From: Psychroflexus lacisalsi
GTDB taxonomy: Bacteria > Bacteroidota > Bacteroidia > Flavobacteriales > Flavobacteriaceae
Assembly (NCBI RefSeq): GCF_020164495.1
Contig: NZ_JAIQYZ010000001.1
Coordinates: 434,001 to 498,000, forward strand
Direction of reading: 5' to 3'
DNA: 64,000 bases
The notes under the pieces were generated by a model. That model had not been told where the DNA came from. It worked only from the letters and a program-made list of their open reading frames with translations, and searched no databases. The translations under genes were made by a program, and so were the position numbers. Shown here in pieces: positions 10,161-16,909 of this stretch; the stretch's first letter is position 1; each line of letters opens with the position of its first letter.

Positions 10161-10973
10161 TTATCTGAAGTCAAATTTAACCCAAACGGGAATATGGTCC
10201 GAAATTTTTCTAGCTGATTTTAAATCAGGATATAATTCATGAAAAAGATCGACCCCGCTTTCTTGGATTGAAAATACCTTAGAATCAATAAATAAATTAT
10301 CATATTCTGAAGCTAGACATTCATTTGAAATACATCTCATTTTAAGGCTTGTCTTTTGATTTACTAATGCTGGAAAAAATCCTTTACTTTTTAAGGGGTT
10401 AAATACAGTATGTGATTGAGGTAAATTGAAATCTCCAAGGAAAATTAAATTTTCTTCGGGGTATAGGTCCGGATAGAGCTTTAGATTCTTGAGTTCTCGT
10501 TCTGGTTGTTTTGATTTTGGCACTGCATGGATATTTACGAGCGTGAAGTGTTCATTTTTATACTTGAACTTTATGAAATAGGGCTCACGCTCAAAATCTT
10601 CAATACAATCTACATCTAGCCAGGCTTTTTTGATTAGTTCTACACGGCTTGATTTCCAGAGATAAGCGTACCTCTCCGAGCTATATCTTCCACCCTGTGT
10701 AGGTTGACTCACCGTATAATTCCATTTGAACCCTGTTCGACTCAATTCATCAGCTAGTTTTGCAACAGATTGCGCCCCTCCATTGCCTGCAACCACCTCT
10801 TGAATGGCTACGATGTCGTAGTCGCGTAAAGTTTGCGCCATGAATGCAATTTCCTGTTCAGACTTGGATTTTCCCATATGTCTGATGTTCCAGGAACTCA
10901 ACTTTACCTGAGCAAGGCTAAGGTTAAAGAAGAAGACAGCAGATAGAAAGAATAGGAGTTTTCTAGATTTCAT
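10161..10973 (-). CDS. secreted endonuclease/exonuclease/phosphatase (DNase I-fold) protein
   Basis: Exported metal-dependent phosphodiesterase fold. It has a signal peptide at residues 1-21 (to LSLAQ). The EEP signature residues are in order: SWNIRH (N29), IQEVV (E59), RYAYLWK, NIHAVP (H149), LGDFNLP (D181, N183) and the terminal SDHIPVW (D259, H260). All catalytic positions are kept, so it is probably active, most likely as an extracellular DNase or other phosphodiesterase; the substrate cannot be decided. At 270 residues it is a compact single-domain member. It is monocistronic, with no terminator room at its 3' end. Confidence 0.88.
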   Translation of the reverse strand: MKSRKLLFFLSAVFFFNLSLAQVKLSSWNIRHMGKSKSEQEIAFMAQTLRDYDIVAIQEVVAGNGGAQSVAKLADELSRTGFKWNYTVSQPTQGGRYSSERYAYLWKSSRVELIKKAWLDVDCIEDFEREPYFIKFKYKNEHFTLVNIHAVPKSKQPERELKNLKLYPDLYPEENLIFLGDFNLPQSHTVFNPLKSKGFFPALVNQKTSLKMRCISNECLASEYDNLFIDSKVFSIQESGVDLFHELYPDLKSARKISDHIPVWVKFDFR

Positions 10974-11120
10974 AAGTTTATGATTGGTTACAACTTCAGT
11001 TTTTTTTATTAAATCACAAGATAATTCTGAATATTCATGTGTAACTAGAAATATTTCTTATCTATAGGGTTTTTCGGATATTTTTCAAAAATAATAAATG
11101 TTTCAGCGTAATTTCAGCAA

Positions 11121-11156
11121 CAAAAAAAGCCTTTCAATGGTTACACTGAAAGGCTT
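11121..11156 (-). terminator. terminator after the tRNA gene
   Basis: A 10-bp stem (AAGCCTTTCA / TGAAAGGCTT) with a 10-base loop. On the minus strand it is followed by a run of seven T, just downstream of the tRNA 3' end. Confidence 0.85.
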
Positions 11157-11164
11157 GATTTTAC

Positions 11165-11241
11165 TGGTGGTCCCACTTGGACTCGAACCAAGGGCCACCT
11201 GATTATGAGTCAGGTGCTCTAACCAGCTGAGCTATGGGACC
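11165..11241 (-). tRNA. tRNA with CAT anticodon (elongator Met, or Ile2)
   Basis: A 77-base cloverleaf with encoded CCA. The acceptor stem is GGTCCCA/TGGGACC, the D-arm includes AGCTCAGCTGGTTAGAGC, the anticodon stem CCTGA/TCAGG holds the loop CTCATAA, and the T-arm includes GGTTCGAGTCC. The G1-C72 pair excludes the initiator tRNA, which usually has an unpaired 1-72. A CAT anticodon fits elongator methionine or, if C34 is lysidinylated by TilS, isoleucine AUA. Sequence reading alone does not settle this. Confidence 0.95.
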
Positions 11242-11318
11242 GATACTGGTTATTTAGGACGGCAAAAATAAGTATAAGTTTATTATCAGCCAAAATATTT
11301 TTCAATTTAAAATCAACT

Positions 11319-11717
11319 TTAGTCTTCACATAATTCTACGAGAACCCCATGACTACTTTTTGGGTGCAAAAAGACTATGGATTTTCCATCAGCTCCCGCT
11401 TTTGGCTCTTCGCTAAGCAATTGGAAACCTTCTTTTTGCAGTCTTTTCATTTCAGATTTCAAATCATCTACAAAAAAAGCGATATGATGAATACCTTCTT
11501 TTTGCTTACTCAGATATTTCCCTACGGGACTATCCTCTCGCGTGGCACCAAGCAATTCAACTTTACTTTCGCCACATTCAAAAAAAACAGTTTTTACGCC
11601 CTCCCGTTCAACGATTTCAGTTTTATAAGGAGGTGAGTTTAGCAGCGCTTCATACGTTTTAGTGGCCTCCTCTATATTGTTTACCGCAATTCCTAAATGT
11701 TCGATTTTTTTTATCAT
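11319..11717 (-). CDS. mce: methylmalonyl-CoA epimerase
   Basis: Interconverts (S)- and (R)-methylmalonyl-CoA, linking propionyl-CoA and succinyl-CoA. It is a 132-residue vicinal-oxygen-chelate (glyoxalase fold) protein of full family length. The metal-ligand contexts are IEHLGIAVNNIEEA at the start, GIHHIAFFVDD in the middle and GVLVELCED at the end. No mutase gene is in the window. It is transcribed alone, divergent from rbfA. Confidence 0.94.
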   Translation of the reverse strand: MIKKIEHLGIAVNNIEEATKTYEALLNSPPYKTEIVEREGVKTVFFECGESKVELLGATREDSPVGKYLSKQKEGIHHIAFFVDDLKSEMKRLQKEGFQLLSEEPKAGADGKSIVFLHPKSSHGVLVELCED

Positions 11718-11768
11718 AAGATATTTTCAGAAAGTTATATAACAAAACTAGCATTTATATATTTATCC

Positions 11769-11776
11769 TAACTTTG
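11769..11776 (+). promoter_or_regulatory. candidate -7 box (TAACTTTG) for rbfA
   Basis: Exact TAnnTTTG match that ends only 4 bases before the rbfA ATG, so the transcript would be leaderless or nearly so. No clear -33 TTG is seen at the expected spacing. Confidence 0.55.
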
Positions 11777-11780
11777 CAGC

Positions 11781-12173
11781 ATGGAATCAAATAGACAAAA
11801 GAAAATTGCAGGAATCCTTCAGAAAGATTTGGCGGAAGTCATTCAGCTTGAGCTAAAAGCCGCTGGAACTCAAAATCTAATCATCTCAGTTACTAAGGTA
11901 AGAGTGACCCCAGATTTACTTCAGGCCAAGGCGCATTTGAGTATTTTCCCATCAGAAAAATCAGAACAAATCGTTGAGGAAATTCGAGCTGCTAAGTCTA
12001 AAATCAAGCATGAAGTTGCACAAAGAACAAAAAACCAATTGCGTCGTATGCCGGAACTCTCATTTTTTAATGATGATTCTATAGAGTACATCAATGATTT
12101 GGAACAAGCCTTTAAGGGAAAGAATGACCCTATCAAAAACCCAGATTTATTAGATAAGCGCAAGAAAAATTGA
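11781..12173 (+). CDS. rbfA: 30S ribosome-binding factor A
   Basis: KH-like cold-shock and ribosome-maturation factor that binds the 30S subunit for 16S rRNA 5' end processing. The 130-residue protein has the family N-terminus MESNRQKKIAGILQKDLAEV, a central VTKVRVTPDLLQAKAHLSIF and the tail LRRMPELSFFNDDSIEYIND. Its stop codon overlaps the TTG start of the next gene by 4 bases (TTGA), so the two are translationally coupled. Confidence 0.97.
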   Translation: MESNRQKKIAGILQKDLAEVIQLELKAAGTQNLIISVTKVRVTPDLLQAKAHLSIFPSEKSEQIVEEIRAAKSKIKHEVAQRTKNQLRRMPELSFFNDDSIEYINDLEQAFKGKNDPIKNPDLLDKRKKN

Positions 12174-13366
12174 ATGTACCATTTTACATCGCCAGGCGTT
12201 ATTTCTTTTCTAAAAGTTCCAACACGGCGATAAATATTATCACCTGGATTGCTTCCATTGGCATTATAGCCGGGGCTTTATCTCTTTTTATTGTCTTATC
12301 CGCCTTTGCCGGACTTAAAGAATTTAGTCTATCGTTTACTAATAAGTTTGATCCGGATTTAAAGGTGCTGCCTTCCACAGGAAAGTTTTTTGAAGTGGAT
12401 TCTGCTCAGAATTCTAAAATTCAAAATCACAAAGATATTGTAGCCTATTCAGAAGTGATTGAAGAGCGGGTGTTGTTGAGCTTTAAATCCAAGAATACGC
12501 CGGCGTTTATTAAAGGTGTGGACACTACCTTCCAGTCTATAAGTGATATTAAAAATACGGTGTTTCTCGGTCAATGGCTCGAGGAAAATGCAAGTCAGGT
12601 TGTATTGGGTAACGATCTTTCCCGAAAACTTTCTGCGGGAGTTAGAGATTATTCGGGTCTTTTGAATTTATATGTGCCAAAGCCTGGCAAAGGACAAATT
12701 TTAGATGTAAAGGATGCTTTTAGAACTGGCAGTGCTACAGTAGTAGGGATTTATTCCATCAATGAGGAATTGGACAAAAAATTTGCGTTTACAGACATTG
12801 GCTTTGCAAGAAGCTTGTTGCAACTCAATGAAGATGAGGTCTCAGCTTTAGAAGTAAAATTAGCCCCTTCTGCAGATTTAAACTCAGTTCGAAATGATTT
12901 GAAATCCATATTCAAAGACCAAGTGGAAGTCAAAGATCGAATTCAGTTGAATGATAGCCTGTATAAAATGCTGAACACTGAAAACCTTGCGGTGTACTTG
13001 ATTTTCACCTTAGTGATTATTATTGCCCTGTTCAATGTGATTGGCTCTATCATTATTGCTGTGTTGGAAAAGCGACAAAACTCAAAAACCCTTCTGAATT
13101 TAGGGCTGACTAAAAATGAAATCCAGCGTATCTTTTTCTTTCAAGGAGGCTTGATGAGTGTTGCCGGAGGTATAGTAGGGCTTGTGTTTGGAATCTTACT
13201 GGTGATTTCTCAACTCTATTTTGAGTGGATCATGATCACTCCGAGTTTGGCTTATCCTGTAAAACTAGAATTTGTCAATATTTTAATTGTATTTGTAACC
13301 ATATCCAGTTTAGGTTTACTAGCGTCCTATATTTCTTCTCAAACGGTGAAACGCTCTCTTCAATAA
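12170..13366 (+). CDS. ABC transporter permease, LolC/LolE (FtsX) family
   Basis: Inner-membrane subunit of a lipoprotein-release-type (LolCDE-like) ABC transporter. It has one N-terminal transmembrane helix (about residues 20-50, including LSLFIVLSAFAGL), a large periplasmic domain, and three C-terminal helices forming the FtsX domain (about 265-395). The start is TTG at 12170, giving MNVPFYIARRYFFSKSSN; the nearby ATG at 12174 is out of frame. The TTGA overlap with rbfA implies coupled translation. No ATPase gene adjoins it, so a LolD must be supplied from elsewhere. Confidence 0.9.
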   Translation: MNVPFYIARRYFFSKSSNTAINIITWIASIGIIAGALSLFIVLSAFAGLKEFSLSFTNKFDPDLKVLPSTGKFFEVDSAQNSKIQNHKDIVAYSEVIEERVLLSFKSKNTPAFIKGVDTTFQSISDIKNTVFLGQWLEENASQVVLGNDLSRKLSAGVRDYSGLLNLYVPKPGKGQILDVKDAFRTGSATVVGIYSINEELDKKFAFTDIGFARSLLQLNEDEVSALEVKLAPSADLNSVRNDLKSIFKDQVEVKDRIQLNDSLYKMLNTENLAVYLIFTLVIIIALFNVIGSIIIAVLEKRQNSKTLLNLGLTKNEIQRIFFFQGGLMSVAGGIVGLVFGILLVISQLYFEWIMITPSLAYPVKLEFVNILIVFVTISSLGLLASYISSQTVKRSLQ

Positions 13367-13418
13367 GTTTTGTCCATATTATCTTTAAGTTGCTTTTATA
13401 GAGCCCTTTAAGAGTAAA

Positions 13419-13465
13419 TTTCGAACTAATTCTACAAGAAATTGAGAAACAGGAGTCTATTTTTG
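13419..13465 (+). promoter_or_regulatory. promoter with 18-bp box and TATTTTTG -7 element (copy 1)
   Basis: TTTCGAACTAATTCTACA at 13419-13436, then 21 bases, then TATTTTTG at 13458-13465, a TAnnTTTG match 16 bases before the ATG at 13482. The same arrangement with the same spacing precedes the paralogous gene at 16910, while flanking bases differ. The shared box therefore probably binds a sigma factor or regulator common to both genes. Confidence 0.7.
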
Positions 13466-13481
13466 TTCAAAACATCCTATT

Positions 13482-16400
13482 ATGAACAAAATTACTTTTC
13501 TATTTTTTACATTTCTATTTATTTCAGTGTCACCACTTGTTTTTTCACAAAACTGTCCGCCAAACTTATCGACAGATCCAGCTGAAGGTGACTTTGGTAC
13601 TAATGAATGGCTAGCTTATGTTTATAATCATAACAGTTATAATACCAGTACCTTTAATTTAACTGATTATCGTGGATATTATCGGGATTCTGGATATGGT
13701 GATTCTGGAATTAGTTTCGACTCTTCAGATTTATGGAATATAGACAGTAACCCCAGTACAGCTCCTGCTTACGAAGGCTGCAGTGTGACTTCAGATAACC
13801 ATACTGTTGTCTATAAACGAAAAGGATTTCCTTTGGGAGAATACAGGATTGACATAGCCTCTCAAACAGGAGGTAATGGTCATGACGATGCTGCAATATT
13901 GTATATTGATGGTTTAGAAGTTTGGAATAATACGGATTGCTGTGCTCCACGTCTTAATGTTTGGTCAGGAAGTCTTGATGAAGATTCCGAAATAGAATTT
14001 GTTTGGTCCGAAAGGTCTGGAGAATCTTATGGAAGACTTAGATTAACAGAGGTAACGCTTGATCCTCCATTAGGCAATGAAGGAGATTTTGGTGATGAGG
14101 AGTGGTTTGTTTCAGCATATAATGGAAGTAATTTTGATGCATACAGAGGAGCCTATATTCATGATGCCCTTAGTTTTAATACGAGAGATTTATGGCTGCA
14201 ATCTGAGTCCCCTTCATCTGCTCCTAATTATTCTGGAGATCAAGTGAATAATAATAATCATTCGTTTGTTTATAGACGTAGAGGGTTTTCCTGTGGAATT
14301 TACCAGTTAAACATTCCTTCACATGATGATAATGTTATAGTTACCATTGACGGAGTTGAAATCTTTACTTCAGGTTATGTTGGTGGTAATAGGATTGATG
14401 ACATCTGGCAAGGGTATTTAGGTCCTAATTCTGAAATTGAATACAGTATTGTTGAGTTTAGTGGACGATCCTTTGGAAGTCTCCAATTTGTTAATATTAC
14501 AGAATCAAACCAATTTATTTGGACAGGTGAAGTGAACACTTCAGTTGACGATGTTAGTAATTGGTGTGGGTCATTACCTTTAAATGACGGAACATCAAAT
14601 ATCTACATACCTGCTAACGTTAATAATTTTCCTAACTCTAATTTCAATTCTTTTATAAACGATATTTATATTGAGCCAAATGCCTCTTTGACATTTGACA
14701 GTGAAATACGAATAGCTGGTAATTTAGTTAATGATGGAATGTTAAGTGGAGAAGATGGATCTTTAAATTTCGTTGGACCTCAGAACCATGTTGTTAACGG
14801 AAATGGTTTTAGTATTTCAAATTTAACTATAGATTCAGATTTAACGTTTGATCTTGATCTTGGTGAAATAATTAACTTGTCAGATATTCTTAGTGTTGAT
14901 CAAGGCACCTTAAACACGAATGGCAATCTTTCTTTACGATGTAATTTTGGAACACCAGGAAAAACGGCTCAGGTGGGTCCTGTTGGAGGAACAATTGTGG
15001 GCGATGTCACTGTAGAGCAGTGCTTTCCAGCGCGAAGAGCTTTTAGATTATTAACCTCATCCGTGACAACAACAGGATCTATAAGACAGAACTGGCAAGA
15101 AAATCCCTCTTCCTATACTAATGATCCTAACCCAGGTTATGGGACCCATATTACAGGACTTTCACCTGGTCTTTCAGATGCAGTTATTGGAGATGATGGA
15201 GTTAATGGATTTGACTATAACCCTTCCGGAAATCCGTCTTTATTTAAATTTAGAAATATTGAATTAAGTACTTCAGAGCCAAGAGGATGGTATTCCGTTG
15301 CAAATACAACAGATATTTTAACTGCAGGTGAGCCTTACCGATTAATGATAAGGGGGGATAGAAGCATTGATGTTACACTCAATATTGCAACACCAGAACC
15401 TACTCGGTTAAGATCAACAGGAGCTTTAATAACTGGAAATAGATCACAAAGCAATCTATTAAATGTAAGTGGAGATTTCAATCTTATTGCAAATCCATAT
15501 CACGCTCAAGTGAATATGAACTCAGTCCTTGCAGCTTCAACGAATCTATCTACAACTCAATATTACATTTGGAATCCAGCTATAGGAGGTGCTAATGGTA
15601 GAGGGGCTTATGTGACTTTTGATCTAACAAATAATTCAAGTTCTTTGAGTGATGGGGGCTTAGCAGATGAGCCAAGTTTTACTAATCAATTCTTACAACC
15701 AATGCAGGCCGCCTTTGTAATAACCGGAACAGAAACAACTGCTCCAATAATTAATTTCCAAGAATCTCACAAGGCCGTAAGTCAAGTACAAACGCGAACT
15801 AAATCTTTGTCTCAGTCAGAATACATCAATATTCAGTTATTCGATTCAGATTCTTATAATTCTGGAGAAACACCATCCGACGGTTTGAGAATTAATTTTG
15901 ATAAATCATTTAGTGCGACTTCTGAAGATGATTCACCAAAACTTACTAATTTGGATGAAAACCTAGCAAGAGTCGAAGGCAATAGTTACTCAGCGATCGA
16001 AAGACGACCATTTCCTGAAACAGAAGAGCGTTTGGAATTGTTCATCAATCAATATAGAAGAGAGGCTTACGTGATGAAATTCGACCTGACCGATAACTTG
16101 AATACTAAAGTCTTTATTGAGGACAAGTATTTAAATGAAACTCAGGGAATCACTACCGCTGCTTATACTTATACGTTTACAGTGGACGAGTCGATTTCAG
16201 AATCCACAGCATCAGATCGATTCAGCCTTGTATTTGAACCAATCAGTTTATCAACAGTTGAGGAAGCTCTTGTAGAGGCAAGTTTATATCCAAATCCAAC
16301 CAAAGGTAGTTTTAGAATAAGTGGAGCAAACTTAGGAGAAGATGCGAAGATTGAGATTTATAACATGATAGGTCAGCAGGTTTACAAAACAGATCTTAAA

Positions 16401-16508
16401 AACCAATCTACAACTGAGATTACAAATTTCAATGGAAGTGCCGGCGTATATCTAGTCAAATTAAAAACCAATCAAGGCGAAAGAACCTTCAAATTGATAA
16501 AACAATAG
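13482..16508 (+). CDS. large T9SS-secreted surface protein with two PA14-like repeats
   Basis: A 1008-residue secreted protein. It has a signal peptide (about 1-23, to VFSQ). Two tandem repeats of about 150 residues (about 35-190 and 195-345) share the pattern GDFG..EW, YRG.Y, SPS.AP.Y, YRRRGF..G.Y, IDG.E, W.G.L...SEIE, G.S.G.L and look like a PA14-type fold. A linker beginning FIWTGE follows. From about 495 comes a block shared with the proteins at 16910 and 54891 (TAQVGPVGG, FPARRAFRLL, GYGTHITGL, GNPYHAQVNMNSVL, QPMQAAFV, INQYRREAY). The type A T9SS sorting domain runs from LYPNPTKGSF (about 935) to RTFKLIKQ. Function unknown; adhesin or ligand-binding is plausible. A tiny membrane protein follows 4 bases downstream. 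Confidence 0.88.
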   Translation: MNKITFLFFTFLFISVSPLVFSQNCPPNLSTDPAEGDFGTNEWLAYVYNHNSYNTSTFNLTDYRGYYRDSGYGDSGISFDSSDLWNIDSNPSTAPAYEGCSVTSDNHTVVYKRKGFPLGEYRIDIASQTGGNGHDDAAILYIDGLEVWNNTDCCAPRLNVWSGSLDEDSEIEFVWSERSGESYGRLRLTEVTLDPPLGNEGDFGDEEWFVSAYNGSNFDAYRGAYIHDALSFNTRDLWLQSESPSSAPNYSGDQVNNNNHSFVYRRRGFSCGIYQLNIPSHDDNVIVTIDGVEIFTSGYVGGNRIDDIWQGYLGPNSEIEYSIVEFSGRSFGSLQFVNITESNQFIWTGEVNTSVDDVSNWCGSLPLNDGTSNIYIPANVNNFPNSNFNSFINDIYIEPNASLTFDSEIRIAGNLVNDGMLSGEDGSLNFVGPQNHVVNGNGFSISNLTIDSDLTFDLDLGEIINLSDILSVDQGTLNTNGNLSLRCNFGTPGKTAQVGPVGGTIVGDVTVEQCFPARRAFRLLTSSVTTTGSIRQNWQENPSSYTNDPNPGYGTHITGLSPGLSDAVIGDDGVNGFDYNPSGNPSLFKFRNIELSTSEPRGWYSVANTTDILTAGEPYRLMIRGDRSIDVTLNIATPEPTRLRSTGALITGNRSQSNLLNVSGDFNLIANPYHAQVNMNSVLAASTNLSTTQYYIWNPAIGGANGRGAYVTFDLTNNSSSLSDGGLADEPSFTNQFLQPMQAAFVITGTETTAPIINFQESHKAVSQVQTRTKSLSQSEYINIQLFDSDSYNSGETPSDGLRINFDKSFSATSEDDSPKLTNLDENLARVEGNSYSAIERRPFPETEERLELFINQYRREAYVMKFDLTDNLNTKVFIEDKYLNETQGITTAAYTYTFTVDESISESTASDRFSLVFEPISLSTVEEALVEASLYPNPTKGSFRISGANLGEDAKIEIYNMIGQQVYKTDLKNQSTTEITNFNGSAGVYLVKLKTNQGERTFKLIKQ

Positions 16509-16512
16509 TCTT

Positions 16513-16716
16513 ATGAAACTCAAAAATTCACACTATATAGCATTACTTATCATCGTTGCTCTACTTTTAGTAAGTACAACCAGTTATGGACAAGGACTTG
16601 GTGATATAGGTTTCACAGACGATGTAGATGACGAACCTGTAGCTCCCATTAATGGCTTAATTGCGCTAGGACTTGCTGTAGGCGGTTATCTAGGGATTAA
16701 AAAAGTGAGAAAATAG
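16513..16716 (+). CDS. small membrane protein with PEP/PID-CTERM-like C-terminus
   Basis: A 67-residue protein. It has a signal peptide or N-terminal helix (IALLIIVALLLVSTTSYGQ), an acidic linker (TDDVDDEP), then the tripartite tail APINGLIALGLAVGGYLGIKKVRK: a Pro-Ile-Asn-Gly motif, a transmembrane helix and a basic end. This resembles the short Bacteroidota proteins with a PID-CTERM type sorting domain, thought to be handled like PEP-CTERM/exosortase substrates. It begins 4 bases after the T9SS protein and is followed by a terminator, so the two form a two-gene operon. A role as anchor or partner of the large protein is inference. Confidence 0.75.
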   Translation: MKLKNSHYIALLIIVALLLVSTTSYGQGLGDIGFTDDVDDEPVAPINGLIALGLAVGGYLGIKKVRK

Positions 16717-16741
16717 ATAAACTTTTCTCTCAAATAAACAC

Positions 16742-16773
16742 AAATCCACTTGGTCAGCCAAGTGGATTTTTTA
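16742..16773 (+). terminator. terminator hairpin
   Basis: A 12-bp stem (AAATCCACTTGG / CCAAGTGGATTT) with a TCAG loop followed by T residues. It ends the two-gene operon of the large T9SS protein and the small CTERM-like protein. Confidence 0.9.
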
Positions 16774-16844
16774 GTTAAAATGTGAATCAAAAATTAAACA
16801 AGTAAGTACTATCTGAATTATTAAAAAGATTTCTATCACATTGA

Positions 16845-16891
16845 TTTCGAACTTATTCTACATAAATCGTCAAGCTTAGCCCATATTTTTG
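16845..16891 (+). promoter_or_regulatory. promoter with 18-bp box and TATTTTTG -7 element (copy 2)
   Basis: TTTCGAACTTATTCTACA at 16845-16862 (17 of 18 bases identical to copy 1), then exactly 21 bases, then TATTTTTG at 16884-16891, 18 bases before the TTG start at 16910. The spacer is largely different from copy 1, so the box and -7 element are selectively conserved. Confidence 0.7.
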
Positions 16892-16909
16892 CTCAAATTT
16901 TAAAAATCC

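Noticed and set aside
11165-11241. Initiator tRNA-fMet
   Set aside because: The first acceptor pair is G-C, whereas bacterial initiator tRNAs have a mismatched 1-72 position.
12174-12176. ATG at 12174 as the start of the LolC/E-type permease
   Set aside because: It is out of frame with the conserved NVPFYIARRYFFSKSSN start; TTG at 12170 is in frame and overlaps the rbfA stop.
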